Source: Coniferiporia sulphurascens (taxonomy: Eukaryota; Basidiomycota; Agaricomycetes; Hymenochaetales; Hymenochaetaceae). From it: a stretch of 64,000 nt of DNA. The notes below the pieces were generated by a model. It ran no database searches, was not told where the DNA came from, and worked only from the letters and a program-made list of their open reading frames with translations. Within the stretch, counting starts at the first letter, position 1. Every line of letters begins with the position of its first letter. The DNA is taken from assembly GCA_002794785.1 (NCBI GenBank), contig NBBA01000001.1, positions 1,612,001-1,676,000 of the forward strand, written 5' to 3'. Both the position numbers and the translations under genes were made by a program. This document shows positions 35,001-45,636 of the stretch, piece after piece.

Positions 35001-36529
35001 GGTTGATTTGGAAATAGAGAACACCAATCGAACACCAAAATGTTGGATTGCGACCATCCCTATAGACCGCCTGCTGGTAGGCCTCGTAAGCCTTGTTGTA
35101 CTTCTGGCCAGCCATATAGGCACGGCCGAGGAGGTACCAGCTCTGTGCGTCCGCGGAGTCGGCCTCAAGGGACTTGGTGAGATAAGTGATCGCAAGGTCT
35201 TGGCTCTGGAATGCCGAACCGTCCTGATGATAGAGCCAGCCGAGCTGCTGGAGAACCTTCGCGTGAGACGGATTCTCCTGAACGACGCGCTCATATGCCT
35301 CCTTGGCCCGACCGTGGTCCTTTTGTTGCTCATAGACGTGTCCGATCTGGAACCAAATATCGGCGTGGGCAAGCGGGGACGGGGGATTTCTCAAGATGCG
35401 GTCGAAGCACTCGAGCGACTCCGTGTACTTTCCCTGCTGCTTGTAGATGATGCCAAGACGGAAAAGGATCTCGTTTGCCTTGTCGAAGTCTGCTAGAGTG
35501 GACTCAGCATGAGAAAAGAACAAGAGAGAGAAAAGGGGCTAACCCTTGTCCATCTGAAGGACAGACGCGAAGGCTTCCTCGGCGTGATCAAGCGAGCCAT
35601 AGCGGTCGTAAAGGATACCGATGCCGTACCAGAGCTTAGGATCCTCTTTTGGGTTGGGGAGGAGATAGAGCGCCTGCTGGTAAGCTGAATAGGCTTTCTG
35701 CAGATCATCCTGCATTAGGTAACAGTGACCTGGGAAAGGATGAGTCAGGCAAGGTTGTGATGACGTTATGAAATATGGGCGCCTACCGAGAGCGCTCCAG
35801 ACCTCGCCGTTTTCCTGCTGGAATTGGAGCACGCGCTGGAAATACTCGATTGCCTAAAGGGGAACCCGCGAAGTGAGGGGGGAATCGGGGGAGATCGGGA
35901 GTTTTAATCAGTGATCGGCAGATGCGCCGGCAGGACTTTAACGTCACGACCGACCTTGCTGTAGTTTTCCCTTATCCGGGCGATCCCCGCGACCTGTGTC
36001 AGGCCCGGTAACGAATGCGGATTATGCCGCAACGCACACTCGTATGCTGACAAAGCACGATCCAAGTCTCCCATTTGCTCTGCCACAGATCCTGAGGAAT
36101 GGCAAGTCGATGAAATGAGCGGGATGAAAAAAAAACAAAAAGTAATCATGTCATGAAAAACGCACCTATCAGTAGCCAGGTCTCCTCATTTGCCTTTGCA
36201 AGTTTTTGCAACGTCGGATGGACAGCGCCAGACACCGCCACCGAACCGTTCGCGTGGGCACCCCCTGGCGGACCCCCAGGGCCCGCGGGGGCCAGCACCG
36301 GGGACAGACCCGCCATGGGTCCATGTGCGTGTGCAATGGCGTGTGGGTGTGCGTGGCCATTTGTAAGTGGCGTGCTGGGAACACTGCCGTTGAGGTGGGC
36401 GGGATGGGGCGGTGGGGGCCCGGACTGCTGGCCGGGTGCGCCCTGAGGTGGAGGGGGCGGCGGGGGAGGAGCATGCGGATCGTGCAGCCTGACGTCGCGG
36501 TCGCGGTGCGAGGAGTGACGCAGCGACAT
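32047..36529 (-). CDS. SSN6: Ssn6/Cyc8 general transcriptional corepressor, TPR protein
   Basis: Five exons (36529-36166, 36091-35955, 35853-35787, 35729-35544, 35492-32047) give 1,399 aa. With Tup1 this protein forms the global corepressor recruited by many DNA-binding repressors. After a Pro/His-rich start comes LAKANEETWLLIGSVAEQMG and an array of about ten TPR units to around residue 500. Examples are ALSAYECALRHNPHSLPGL, VWSALGHCYLMQ, WYGIGILYDRYG, WFQIGHVYEQQKD and WFDLGSLYESCNNQ. Order and content match Ssn6, including the conserved unit with SWYLLGRAYMAGQKYNKAY. The remaining 900 residues are low-complexity Ser/Pro/Arg/Gly, as in fungal homologues. All small introns lie in the TPR part; the last exon is 3.4 kb. 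A very long gene-poor region lies upstream. Confidence 0.95.
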
Positions 36530-36619
36530 CGGCGACGACTGAGGCGGAAGGGCGGAAGGCGGGTGTTGAAGTCGTGGACGAAGACGTAGACGTGGACGTG
36601 GTCGGGGACGTAAGGGTGT

Positions 36620-36800
36620 GTGGGAAAGAACACAGGAGAGGGGGCGTATGAGGTGCGGCGCGGCAGAAGTATAGAGGGAGGGGAGAGGGAGGGGGAGAGA
36701 GCGAGATGGGGGAGGGGGGAAAGCGGAGACGGGACGGCTTGTGAAGGGATATATAAAGAGGGGGAAAGGGAAAGGGAAAAAGGCTTGTGTGTGTTCTGGT
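36620..36800 (-). promoter_or_regulatory. Pyrimidine-rich tract in the SSN6 leader or core promoter
   Basis: On the plus strand this is almost only G and A (gagggaggggagagggaggg and similar), with one atatataaag. Read in the direction of SSN6 it is a CT tract starting about 90 bp before the ATG, the usual place for transcription starts in filamentous fungi. Promoter function is inferred from position and composition only. Confidence 0.4.
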
Positions 36801-37832
36801 GCTTCTGTTCTGGGTTCTCGGCTGGATGCAATGAACCTCTATCTAAATTGTGTCCTGCATGACCCGTGCTGGCCCTCAGGGTCCTCCTCCTTCCTTTATC
36901 CGGCAGGCTGCCCTCCCCGTGATTCGTCACCAACACAAATCGAGATCCGGCTCGCTTCGGGCCTAGCGCCTGTCCTGCGGCTACTTTCCCGGCTCAGCTT
37001 CCCAGCACCTTCCTCCTCTCGGCTCTCGGCGATCCCTCTTTTCCCTCCTCTCTCTTGCCACTCTCCGGCTTCTCAACCGGCCATCGGCCCTCTGCGCGCC
37101 CCGCGGACGTCACCTCTGCTGCGCCCACCAGCGGAGGAAACTCAACACTCGGGTAGATGCGGGCAAGTCGGGACCTGCTAACGGAGAGCGAACAACGGAA
37201 AAAGGGGCAGAACTGAATGGAAAAAGCGAGGGGGAAAAAAGGGAAAAAAGCTGCAAAGGCTAAATGATATTACGTCAGCAAGCGTGATCGTCATCTGTGC
37301 ATCTGCGAATCTGAATCTGGGTTCATGATTCTCAGATACTGATCCTGTCTTGGTCTCTCTCGCGGGCGTCCCGGCAACGCACCGCTTTTCCTCTCAGCAC
37401 CGGCCTCGCCTCCACGAGCCCGAACATACGTCCCCACGTTTTCCCTCATATCCAACCGCCCATAAATACCTACGCCCATCCGTGCCCACGCAAATCACTG
37501 CCGCCATCAGCGTCCCCCACGGCAGCCTGTCGGTTGGTTGCCATCCGCGCAATCCTGATTTTCAAATCACACCCAGGTCCATCCCAAATACATACATAAA
37601 CCCCGTCCACCGGCCATCCATCCATCCGCGACAACAGACAAAGAAAAGATCGTCCCCTTGCGTGCCTGTGCGGAAGAGGGGAGCCATCTCCACTCTCGCA
37701 CCTTCTATCTTTGATCGCGCGGAACACAGAACTCAGAACCCAGAACCCAGAAGCAGAAGCCCGCGCCCAACTCCCCTGAACGGCTTCAGCCGCATCCACA
37801 AGGCGAAAAGCCGATATAGTAGTATGCACATA

Positions 37833-37873
37833 GGGGGCGCGAAGCCCCCCCTCAATAATGTATTAATACATTA
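37833..37873. other. GC hairpin next to an 18-bp AT palindrome
   Basis: GGGGGC, a 5-nt loop GCGAA and GCCCCC (37833-37849) form a perfect stem. Seven bases later comes the perfect palindrome TAATGTATTAATACATTA (37856-37873). Both are directly visible. Function is unknown: a protein-binding site, a transcript hairpin or chance in low-complexity DNA. Confidence 0.55.
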
Positions 37874-38775
37874 ATATTGAATCTCGGGACCAGTCCTATT
37901 CCAACCAACTGATAGCGCCGTACACGGCTGTGTGCATGCCCACGCCCCCAGCTGCGAAGGGCGAAAGCGTCCCCGCCACGCGGGCCGCGCAGCCACACGA
38001 AATCAACCGCAGTCGAGCGCTGCGATTGCGATTGCGATCCGACCGAGACGCATCCAATCCAAGCCAGACGCAACCAATCAGCCAGCTCTGTCGAGTCACC
38101 CGCGCGCGCGCTCTCGCTCTCGGCTTCTCGACCTTCCGAGCTTCTAATCTGACAGCGGGCCTGCGCGTCTGTGCGTTGTTGCCCGACTCCTTTTCTGAGC
38201 TCGACTCCGAGGAGGGGGGGTCAGCGGTACTAGTACCAGTGCCAGCACCAACACTAATCGCCGCCAAGCATTAGTTGGACAAAGGCCGAGATAGCTGGCC
38301 ACCCGCAGATCAAACACGTTGCCCGCGTTCGGTTCCTATTCCTTATTCCCTATTCCCGTTCTTGCTTCTTCCCATATTCGGCTTCCCAACCCAACCTGAC
38401 ACCCGCCACGCCACGCTACGCCACTGGCACCCCCGCGCCACCGTCGCGGACGTAATCTCGATCAATCGATATAAAGCTGTACACTGCCCCCGCCCCCTAA
38501 GTTATAACCATATCCAAGGCTCTCCGCATCCCCCGTACCACACCCACATTTCCCTTCACGTGTTTTCCTATTCCACCTCGCCTCGTCTCGTTCGGCACAC
38601 TTTCCCCTCCCGCCCGGGTTCCGACGTCGCAGCTTCCGAGAGGGCAGCGAAGCTTCTATCTGTTCAAGGCTGTTGCCAGGGTGGCTTTTTAGTAGTAGCC
38701 TGATATGTGTGTAGCATCTTCCATTTCCAGCGGGCGAACCGGCTAATACACTCCCCCACTCACGCATGTACGTAT

Positions 38776-38800
38776 ATACATATATATATATATATACGCC
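38776..38800. repeat. (TA)n microsatellite
   Basis: An alternating TA run (tatatatatatatatata) flanked by gtatataca. It is a simple repeat. Confidence 0.8.
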
Positions 38801-39337
38801 AAATTAATGAAAAGAAGATCATGCATACATACAGTAGCACCGTGATAGATGGGATGGAGAGAGAGGCCTGCTCGTGTGGATCTCTTCGACTCGGAGGCCG
38901 TTTTTAACCCAAAGGGGAATCCTTCCATGACAGAAAAGGGCGGGCGAATACAAGTACCAATATTTCCAAGAACAGCGCCTTCCTACCTTCTAATTTTTCT
39001 CTTCCGGTCCGTCGTCAGCTTCCGTAATGCTGTCCAATACATATAAATATATATGTATACCTTCCCCGGGGGCCTTCGGTTAGCGCATGACGCGTGGCTG
39101 TGCTCGCAATCTCCGTCCCCATGGGTGTACGTATGTATGTAAAGGACCGGCCTTAATAAACTGCTTCGCGCCGGTGAAATTTGATTCACCTTGTCCTTAA
39201 GTGACTCTACGTCCCCCATCCCCACAGCCATCGGCGCGCTAAAACCCGTTCGTGCAAATCTAAACAAGTGAACATCCCAAAAGCAAATGCAAAGCAAGCA
39301 TACCCACGTGTCCGCACAGGGTCCCCCCACCTCCCGT

Positions 39338-39364
39338 CGCCGCCGCCGCCGCAGCAGCAGCAGC
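39338..39364. repeat. (CGC)n-(CAG)n triplet repeat
   Basis: About four CGC/GCC units are followed directly by five CAG units in otherwise non-coding DNA. It is a simple repeat. Confidence 0.8.
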
Positions 39365-40585
39365 GAGGGGACGCGCTCCGAGACAAAGCATCCGGTGATC
39401 TGGGCCTGGAAAAACAAATGAGCAACCCAAACAACAACAAAAGAGCAAACCCCACGGCCAAAGTTAAAGTTACGGACGAAAACTGCCTAATCAAGCGCCG
39501 ATGTGCACAAATTAAAAAAGAAGCTCTTCGCTTAAAATCCCACTAACCCCGAACAAGGGGGGCGTGGTCTGGTGTCAAATCAAACCCTGAGTTGAAAAAG
39601 CGAGTCCGTGGCGGTGCAATAACGACAAGCAGGATCACGATCACGTGAAGACAGGGTCTACAGTACTACCACGCGACAGTCATGATCACATAATGGGAGA
39701 AACGACCCTGAACGGGCGAGCCGAGGGAGATCTTTAGTTTAGTTTAGCTTAGTGCCTGAAATGGGGCTTTTATTTCTCCCCTCTTCCTTCCTTATCGGCC
39801 CGGCAAATAAATGGACCCAGACGGCGAATGGGCAAATCATCGGACATTATGTAATATTGAAACTGAGTTTTTTTACGTGCCCGTCGTCGTAGTACACGTG
39901 CCCGGCCGCCGCCCTAGCACCTCTTCTTTCTTTCCTCGACGGCGATCGGCGATGCCGAGGCGAGGGGGACAGTAGGGTAGCCGCTGGCGGTGGACGTGCA
40001 TTGCATCGCAGCTGTTCCGGTGTCGGCGACATACCGGATGTACTTTATCTTGTCCGTCTCGCTTCGCCCCCACCTCCCTTCCTTCGGGCACCGGAAGAAG
40101 AAAAGGATCCAAAACCCAAACCAAAGGAGGGAGCAAAGGCGCCAAAACAAATCAACAGCGGTGAAATCGGAGAGAGAGACTGTGCTAGTGCGAGGACGGT
40201 CCCGGATACCGTTTTACGTCCTTTCTTTATTCAAATTTCCCTCACTTCCCTCACCGCATCATTTTTTTCTTACTTAAGCTTATGTAGCGCACATACAAGC
40301 ACTAAGGAAAAGAGGGGAGGCTAGGCTAGTACAATTTAGTAACCGAAATTAGACGCGTTTTGGGACGGAGCGCCCTTGCCCCGGGGACGGTTCTAGTGTC
40401 AGTGTTACGGTAGTTGATGATAGTTAGTTTTTGGGAATCTCGCGCAAATCACAAGCACGTTTCCTAGTATGAAAAACACGCCACTAGTTACTGCACACCC
40501 CCCCCCCAATTCGCCGAAGACGCGAAGCAGATGCAATCAGACAATATGTGCTTTGTTGGCTGTCCCGCTGATATTAAACAATCAA

Positions 40586-40607
40586 TACTAGTACTAGTAC
40601 TAGTACT
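40586..40607. repeat. ACTAGT hexamer tandem repeat
   Basis: Three and a half units of actagt in direct tandem. Because the unit is self-complementary, the whole run is a palindrome. Confidence 0.8.
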
Positions 40608-40985
40608 GCCTCGAACAAGAAGGTTCGGTTCGTATCACTATGCGTGATGGACGCACACGCCGAATCCAAAATCACCAACCTAGATCTTACATCAAGTCGA
40701 GAAAACAAAGGAGGAGCGCCTAAGGCGCGTGCCAAGAGGTCCGCAGCGTTACATACTTACTTAGACCCCCGGCTAACTAAGGATGGCCCGAGACAGCGGT
40801 ATCACTCGCAATAGCAGCCAGCCCCTCCCGCGTCTCCTCCGCTCCCTACGTAAGCGAGCCCGAATTAGCCTGAACTGAGTGAGGCTCTTGAGAGTCTCGC
40901 CCGAGGAGCGAGCTTGTCGGCAGACCGTCGGCGGCGATTCCACAATCGCTATCAAGGTCAAGGTCAAGTCTATTCTTACAAGCAA

Positions 40986-41006
40986 GCGCGCGCGCGTGTG
41001 TGTGTG
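40986..41006. repeat. (CG)n-(TG)n dinucleotide repeat
   Basis: A cgcgcgcg run passes directly into tgtgtgtgtg, a purine/pyrimidine alternation of about 20 bp with Z-DNA-forming potential. It lies in the gene-poor region. Confidence 0.75.
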
Positions 41007-44000
41007 ATTGTGATCGTGATGGAGTGTACCGTACATGTACATACCTACTTGACAGAGTTCAAAGAACCACTCATCTCGAGCAGTCAACATCTCACAATCT
41101 CCCCCCCACCCCCCCCCACCCCACCTAGGCCTTCGGTTCTACCACGTGCATATCCGAGTCCGAGTCCGAGTTCTAGGGACACACACACTCTAATGCGCTT
41201 TGGGCCGTTTCGTCCCATCCCACTCTTTAAATACTTATACTTAAGCACACACACGCCCCTCTCTGGGAACACCGAAGAGCCTCGTGTGTAATGTAATGTA
41301 ATGTGTATGCATCGGGTTGGCATCGTCGGGTGATTGAGGCGCGCCGTCGTCGCCGTCCGAGTCGCCGTCGCCGCGGGCAAAGCACCGTGGACCTTGTTTT
41401 GCCCCACCGCAGCTTATCCAACAGCGCCCGCAGACGAACACAGCCCGCCCGCCGCCCAGTACGAAAGCGAGCGTGTGAGACTACGTACATTAAGTAACCA
41501 TGTAGTTCCTGCGAAGCCTTCCACGCCAGCTTCCCAGCTCGAGCGGCCAGAGGGGGCGTTCTGCCCCTTCCACATCAGGAAAGAGCCACAGACCCCGGTG
41601 GCTCTTTACTTCTAAATAGCTGTCCCGTCCTCCGTCCGCATCGCGCGGGGAAGTTTTTCCCCCTTCCCAAATCAACTCATTACTTCCCAGAATAGCGGTG
41701 ATCGCGCTTCCTCCACCTGCCATATCCAGAACGTCGCCTTCCCCTATCCACGAAAATGAATGAATGAACAGCGACGGAATAGGAAGGAGGGCTCCCGTTT
41801 TTGCGACCCTCGCAGATAAAGAGGAAGAGAGGTCGACCGCGCTTGCTCGTACTTGTTTTAGCGGATGGACACGATCACGGGTTACGTTCTCCCGTTTATT
41901 AATACGCTAAAAAATGTGGGCCTGGGTTGTCGCGAGAGGGCTCGGACCCGTTTGTATTACGCCGAAGCGCGCGGGGGCAATCATTAACACGTAACAGAGG
42001 CACACACAGTCGTCGGCCTGTCGGTCCGGCAGTCACGGTCGTCGTCAAGAAGGTTGAAAAACCCATATACTCCCGTTATGGAAATATATACTGTATGCAC
42101 CGTATATTGCATACGCCTGTGCATCAAGATCGCAATTAATAGAGACGACCCGCTAGATCATCGGCGTGGTTCGGCGAACGCCACAGGACGCAACAATGCG
42201 CAGACGGCCGGACGACGCAGATTACAGATACGGTACAGTTTCGCAGCGCCCATATGCGTCTGCCCCGAGTCGTCGGACGGTGGCGGTTCCCCAACGAAGG
42301 GGAGATGGGTGAGACAGGAGTTCCACTGCGGCTGACGTCAGGACCTGCGTAGTCCGTGAGCTGGCACTTCAGACACCGGCATCTGCACATGCACCGCGCA
42401 CCACCGTCGACATCTGGATTTGCACCGGCAGTATTAATAGCATCTCGTACAAAGACACCGATGCGCACGCATTAATATCCTCGCTGCCACCCCCTATCCG
42501 CCTCGGGGAAACCGGTACTTGTGCGCTGTACCGAAAAGAGCAAGAATGAAAAGAGCACGGCTCTCGAGCATATTGTAGACTTTGCTTGTTTCAGATCCGC
42601 ACTAGAAACCACCCGCAGATTAGCTCGTTCATATAATGTAACGCCACATTACATGTACATGTACATGGGGAAAAAGGCCTCGCCCCCCATATGTAGACCT
42701 ACCGATTAGGGTGCAGGGTTATCAGATACAGATTGGTAAATGCTGACTCAATACGCCTAATGAACAGCCACCCGATCATCATTTCCGGGGACGGGCTGGT
42801 CATGGTGGCGGGTCACGAGGGTTGCCCTGAGATGACGCGCAGGATCAAACTCTATATCCACAACATTAATCTTTTTTCTCTCCTGTTCGCGATGTGCATC
42901 CGCGATTGCCTCTTTGGGGAAACGATCTGAGCAACAACACGTGTTTCGATCTTTTTTCTTCTATCCGCGCGCCTCATCGGGGAATCGAAAAACCCTAATT
43001 GCAGAAGCACACGGCGCTAGGGCCGAAGAAATAGACACGGACATGTGGGCATGCACCCGTCGCCTGCCGCCGATAAGGGAACAAGGAAGTGAAGCGATCG
43101 AGCTGGCAACCCAGGAAGATGTGACCAGTAGGAGCCTGAGAGGATATATCTCGGACGCATCAGCCCGGAGAAGAGTAGTCGTGATCCCACGTACGTCGAG
43201 CATTTCGTGGAGACGTCAAAGTGCGATGCTAGTGGGGCCAGGGCTTGAGATCTTCCCACGCCCTCCTCCCCTTCCTGCGAGGGAAATTAGCAGAATAGCC
43301 GCTTCTACCCTGCCTCCCTTTTTGGGACATATGCTCTTTCGCGATCTTAAACCCGCATCCGTCAGTCAGTCACACTTCTCTGTTCAGGTCCGGCCTGGCC
43401 GGAGACACACTATAGCCAGCGAACACCTGCTGATTGGCGGTCCGGGTAGTACAGCGGCTATACGTTACTTTCCATACCCCCCGATCGGGTCTGCCGTTGC
43501 TGTGCAGGCTCTCCTTCCTCTCCTTTTTTGTTTCGCTTTTTTTCTTTTTTTCTTTCTTCCCGCTTCTTTCGCAGAACTGGGTTTGGGAAACGAAGCGTTC
43601 CCTTCTTCCATTTCCACCGTTCCCGTTCCTGTCCCCCCAATCGGATTAATAGGAACCCCGAACGCACACACAACCCACACCCACACCCCCCTGCGGTAGA
43701 AGCACGCCAACGCAAGTTGGGTGAACCAGGAGGGCGCCGTCGACGCTTCTCGTGTGATGCGATGCGATGCGTTGCGATTGCCGCCCCGTCTTGGCTGCGC
43801 TACTTATACAGTATTGTATTTTGATTTGGCGAGACCCCCCTCAGGCGAAACGGCGTCGCCATTAGTGGCTGACCCTCTGATCCCACATTAATATGAAACG
43901 AGCGAAATGCTTCCGCCGTGCGGTGCCTCTCTTCCCCGCCCATTCTTAAAGGCAGTGCACACAACTCCGAATAGTCACCACCCGGAACTGAAAGGAGGAG

Positions 44001-45236
44001 CGTAATTACAACAAACGTCTAGTGCTCTTAGCCCACCAGCTAATGAACTATCCATGCAAAATCCGATCATACTTCTCGGAGCGGTCATTAAGAGTGGAGG
44101 CTGAGCATAACCACACCATACTCACACCCACGACACGACCCCCCGGCCTATTTAAAGGCTGTACCGGTATGGGTATGTTTCGCTGATACGCGCCGTTGAA
44201 TGCAGTAACACCGCGACCTCGCCTCGGATTTAAGCTACCTGGTGACGGCGCTCGCAAGTTGCTATTAAAATGAGTGATTGAATATGATCATCCTCCCGGA
44301 AGCTGCTTGCATCACGCTTCACGTTCCGAGCCTGACCGTGGGCTACCCTGAACGCAAATGCAAACGCCCCCGCCACTCAATCATACAGGGGGGAAAAAGG
44401 CAAGACGGCGTGTGTATGGAAGGACATAGTACATACGTTATGTGTGCCACCTCAAAGTTACTGTCATGTCGTAAAAAAAAGGTATCGGCGGCCGCCTGAT
44501 TGAGGGCCCGCTCGCCTTGCCTGCCAATTTCACAAAAGCAAAGTGATAAAACAAGCACGCGCGCAATGGCGTAATAGAGACGTCCGTTCTCCCTGTTAGT
44601 CCTCTCGCCAAATTGTCGTCGTCGAGAAAGGACAACGTCACGACGCATCCGACCTAGCACACGGCAACGGCGGCCCTGGCATTTCCGAGTGAGGAGCCGA
44701 GAGAAAACAAAAAGACAAAAAAAGACAAATCACATACTAGGCCCATTTGGTTGGCTTTCAAGATTTTCAAATAAAGTACTTAACGCCATTGACACACCGT
44801 CTATGCCCCTTGTACAGCCCTTGGGAATGATTAATGATCGGAGTCTGTTGACATTAAAATAGGATTTGAAATTGCGAGAGACTCCTAAAAGTCCCATCAC
44901 ATCACGTGGCATTAGCGCGGCTAATCCTCGTGGGAACTATTCCCACCACCCAGCCGCTCTGATTCTGAACGAAGAACGAATAACACACGGCATATTCCAA
45001 GCAATACGTATTTTCTGCTCTTAATTCATATAAAGGCTGGACTCGAGGCTTCGGAATAAGTGGGGTATGGCTTGTCCCTTGCGACTTCTGCCCCGTATGC
45101 AATGCGGCCACAATTGATAATAATGGATTTCATGCACAGAAACCGGGAGAAATCCATAGATTTCAGCGTTTACGTAATGACCAAGTCTTAAGAAATTGGG
45201 CTGGACAGCTCAGCAACGGTGAGCACAGATACCACG

Positions 45237-45636
45237 ATGACACGTACGGCAGTCTCCCTTTCCTTTTCTCGTATTGGCTCACGATACTGAGAGCTGATCC
45301 TTTTTTTGATCGTAGGAGGGAACCAGAGGGACAAGGACCGTGAACGCGCGTCGAAGAAGGCTGCTGCTAATGCCAAGAAACCCAAGGAGAGTGCGGCCAG
45401 CTTGCAGGCTCGCAAGGAGGCGTACGTCCCCTCCCTCAGGCTTCTTCCTGTTTCTCATCTGCTGATCGTATGGGGGGCGCACTTACAGCGATGCGAATGT
45501 ACTCAGAGAGAAGCAAAAGGTGTGCAACCCAGCTCCACTCTACTTTCCCGCTCACCCGTTCTGACCGTGTTTTTTCTTATGATGCAAGGCCGCCGAGCTG
45601 AAAAGGCAGCAAGACGCTGCTGGCGGAGGCAAATAA
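45237..45636 (+). CDS. SERF/4F5-family small basic protein
   Basis: Four exons (45237-45243, 45316-45421, 45489-45519, 45589-45636) give 63 aa. The spliced protein begins MTRGNQRDKDRERASKKAAA, followed by KPKESAASLQARKEADAN and VLREKQKAAELKRQ. This is the 4F5/SERF pattern: RGNQRD at the start, then SLQ-RKE-D and a helical basic tail. SERF proteins are disordered, bind RNA and other charged polymers and affect protein aggregation; the fungal role is not established. The first coding exon has only 7 nt (ATG ACA C), with a donor right after it, so automated callers may miss the start. It is the only gene supported within 12 kb. Confidence 0.88.

Larger units (their letters stand above)
36801..45236. 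other. Gene-poor region of about 8.4 kb
   Basis: I find no supported protein gene between the SSN6 leader and the SERF gene. Open frames are short or low complexity, and the longest (42914-43699) starts with TTG and resembles nothing. The DNA is a patchwork of CT-rich runs, poly-C tracts (about 41100-41125), a (TA)n run (38780-38796), GCC/AGC triplets (39338-39364), (CG)n(TG)n (40986-41006), ACTAGT repeats (40586-40607) and TAATG repeats (41287-41304). No tRNA, rRNA or snRNA was recognised. It may contain long leaders or non-coding transcripts. Confidence 0.5.

Noticed and set aside
33606..35372. Long frames on other strands and frames inside the SSN6 last exon
   Set aside because: They are shadows caused by GC-rich third positions in a 3.4-kb coding exon. 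The SSN6 frame contains the TPR array.
37725..37760. cagaacccagaacc-like short repeat considered as a telomere-like or satellite sequence
   Set aside because: There are only three or four imperfect units in a CT- and CA-rich context; it is a minor simple repeat.
42914..43699. Longest open frame in the gene-poor region (261 codons, plus strand)
   Set aside because: It begins with TTG, its first ATG is well inside, it has no family resemblance, and it contains runs (FFCFAFFLFFF) produced by a T-rich tract. It looks like chance.
36801..45236. Search for transposon remains (terminal inverted repeats, reverse transcriptase or transposase motifs)
   Set aside because: No catalytic motif, long terminal repeat or flanking target duplication could be seen by eye. 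Only simple repeats are present.
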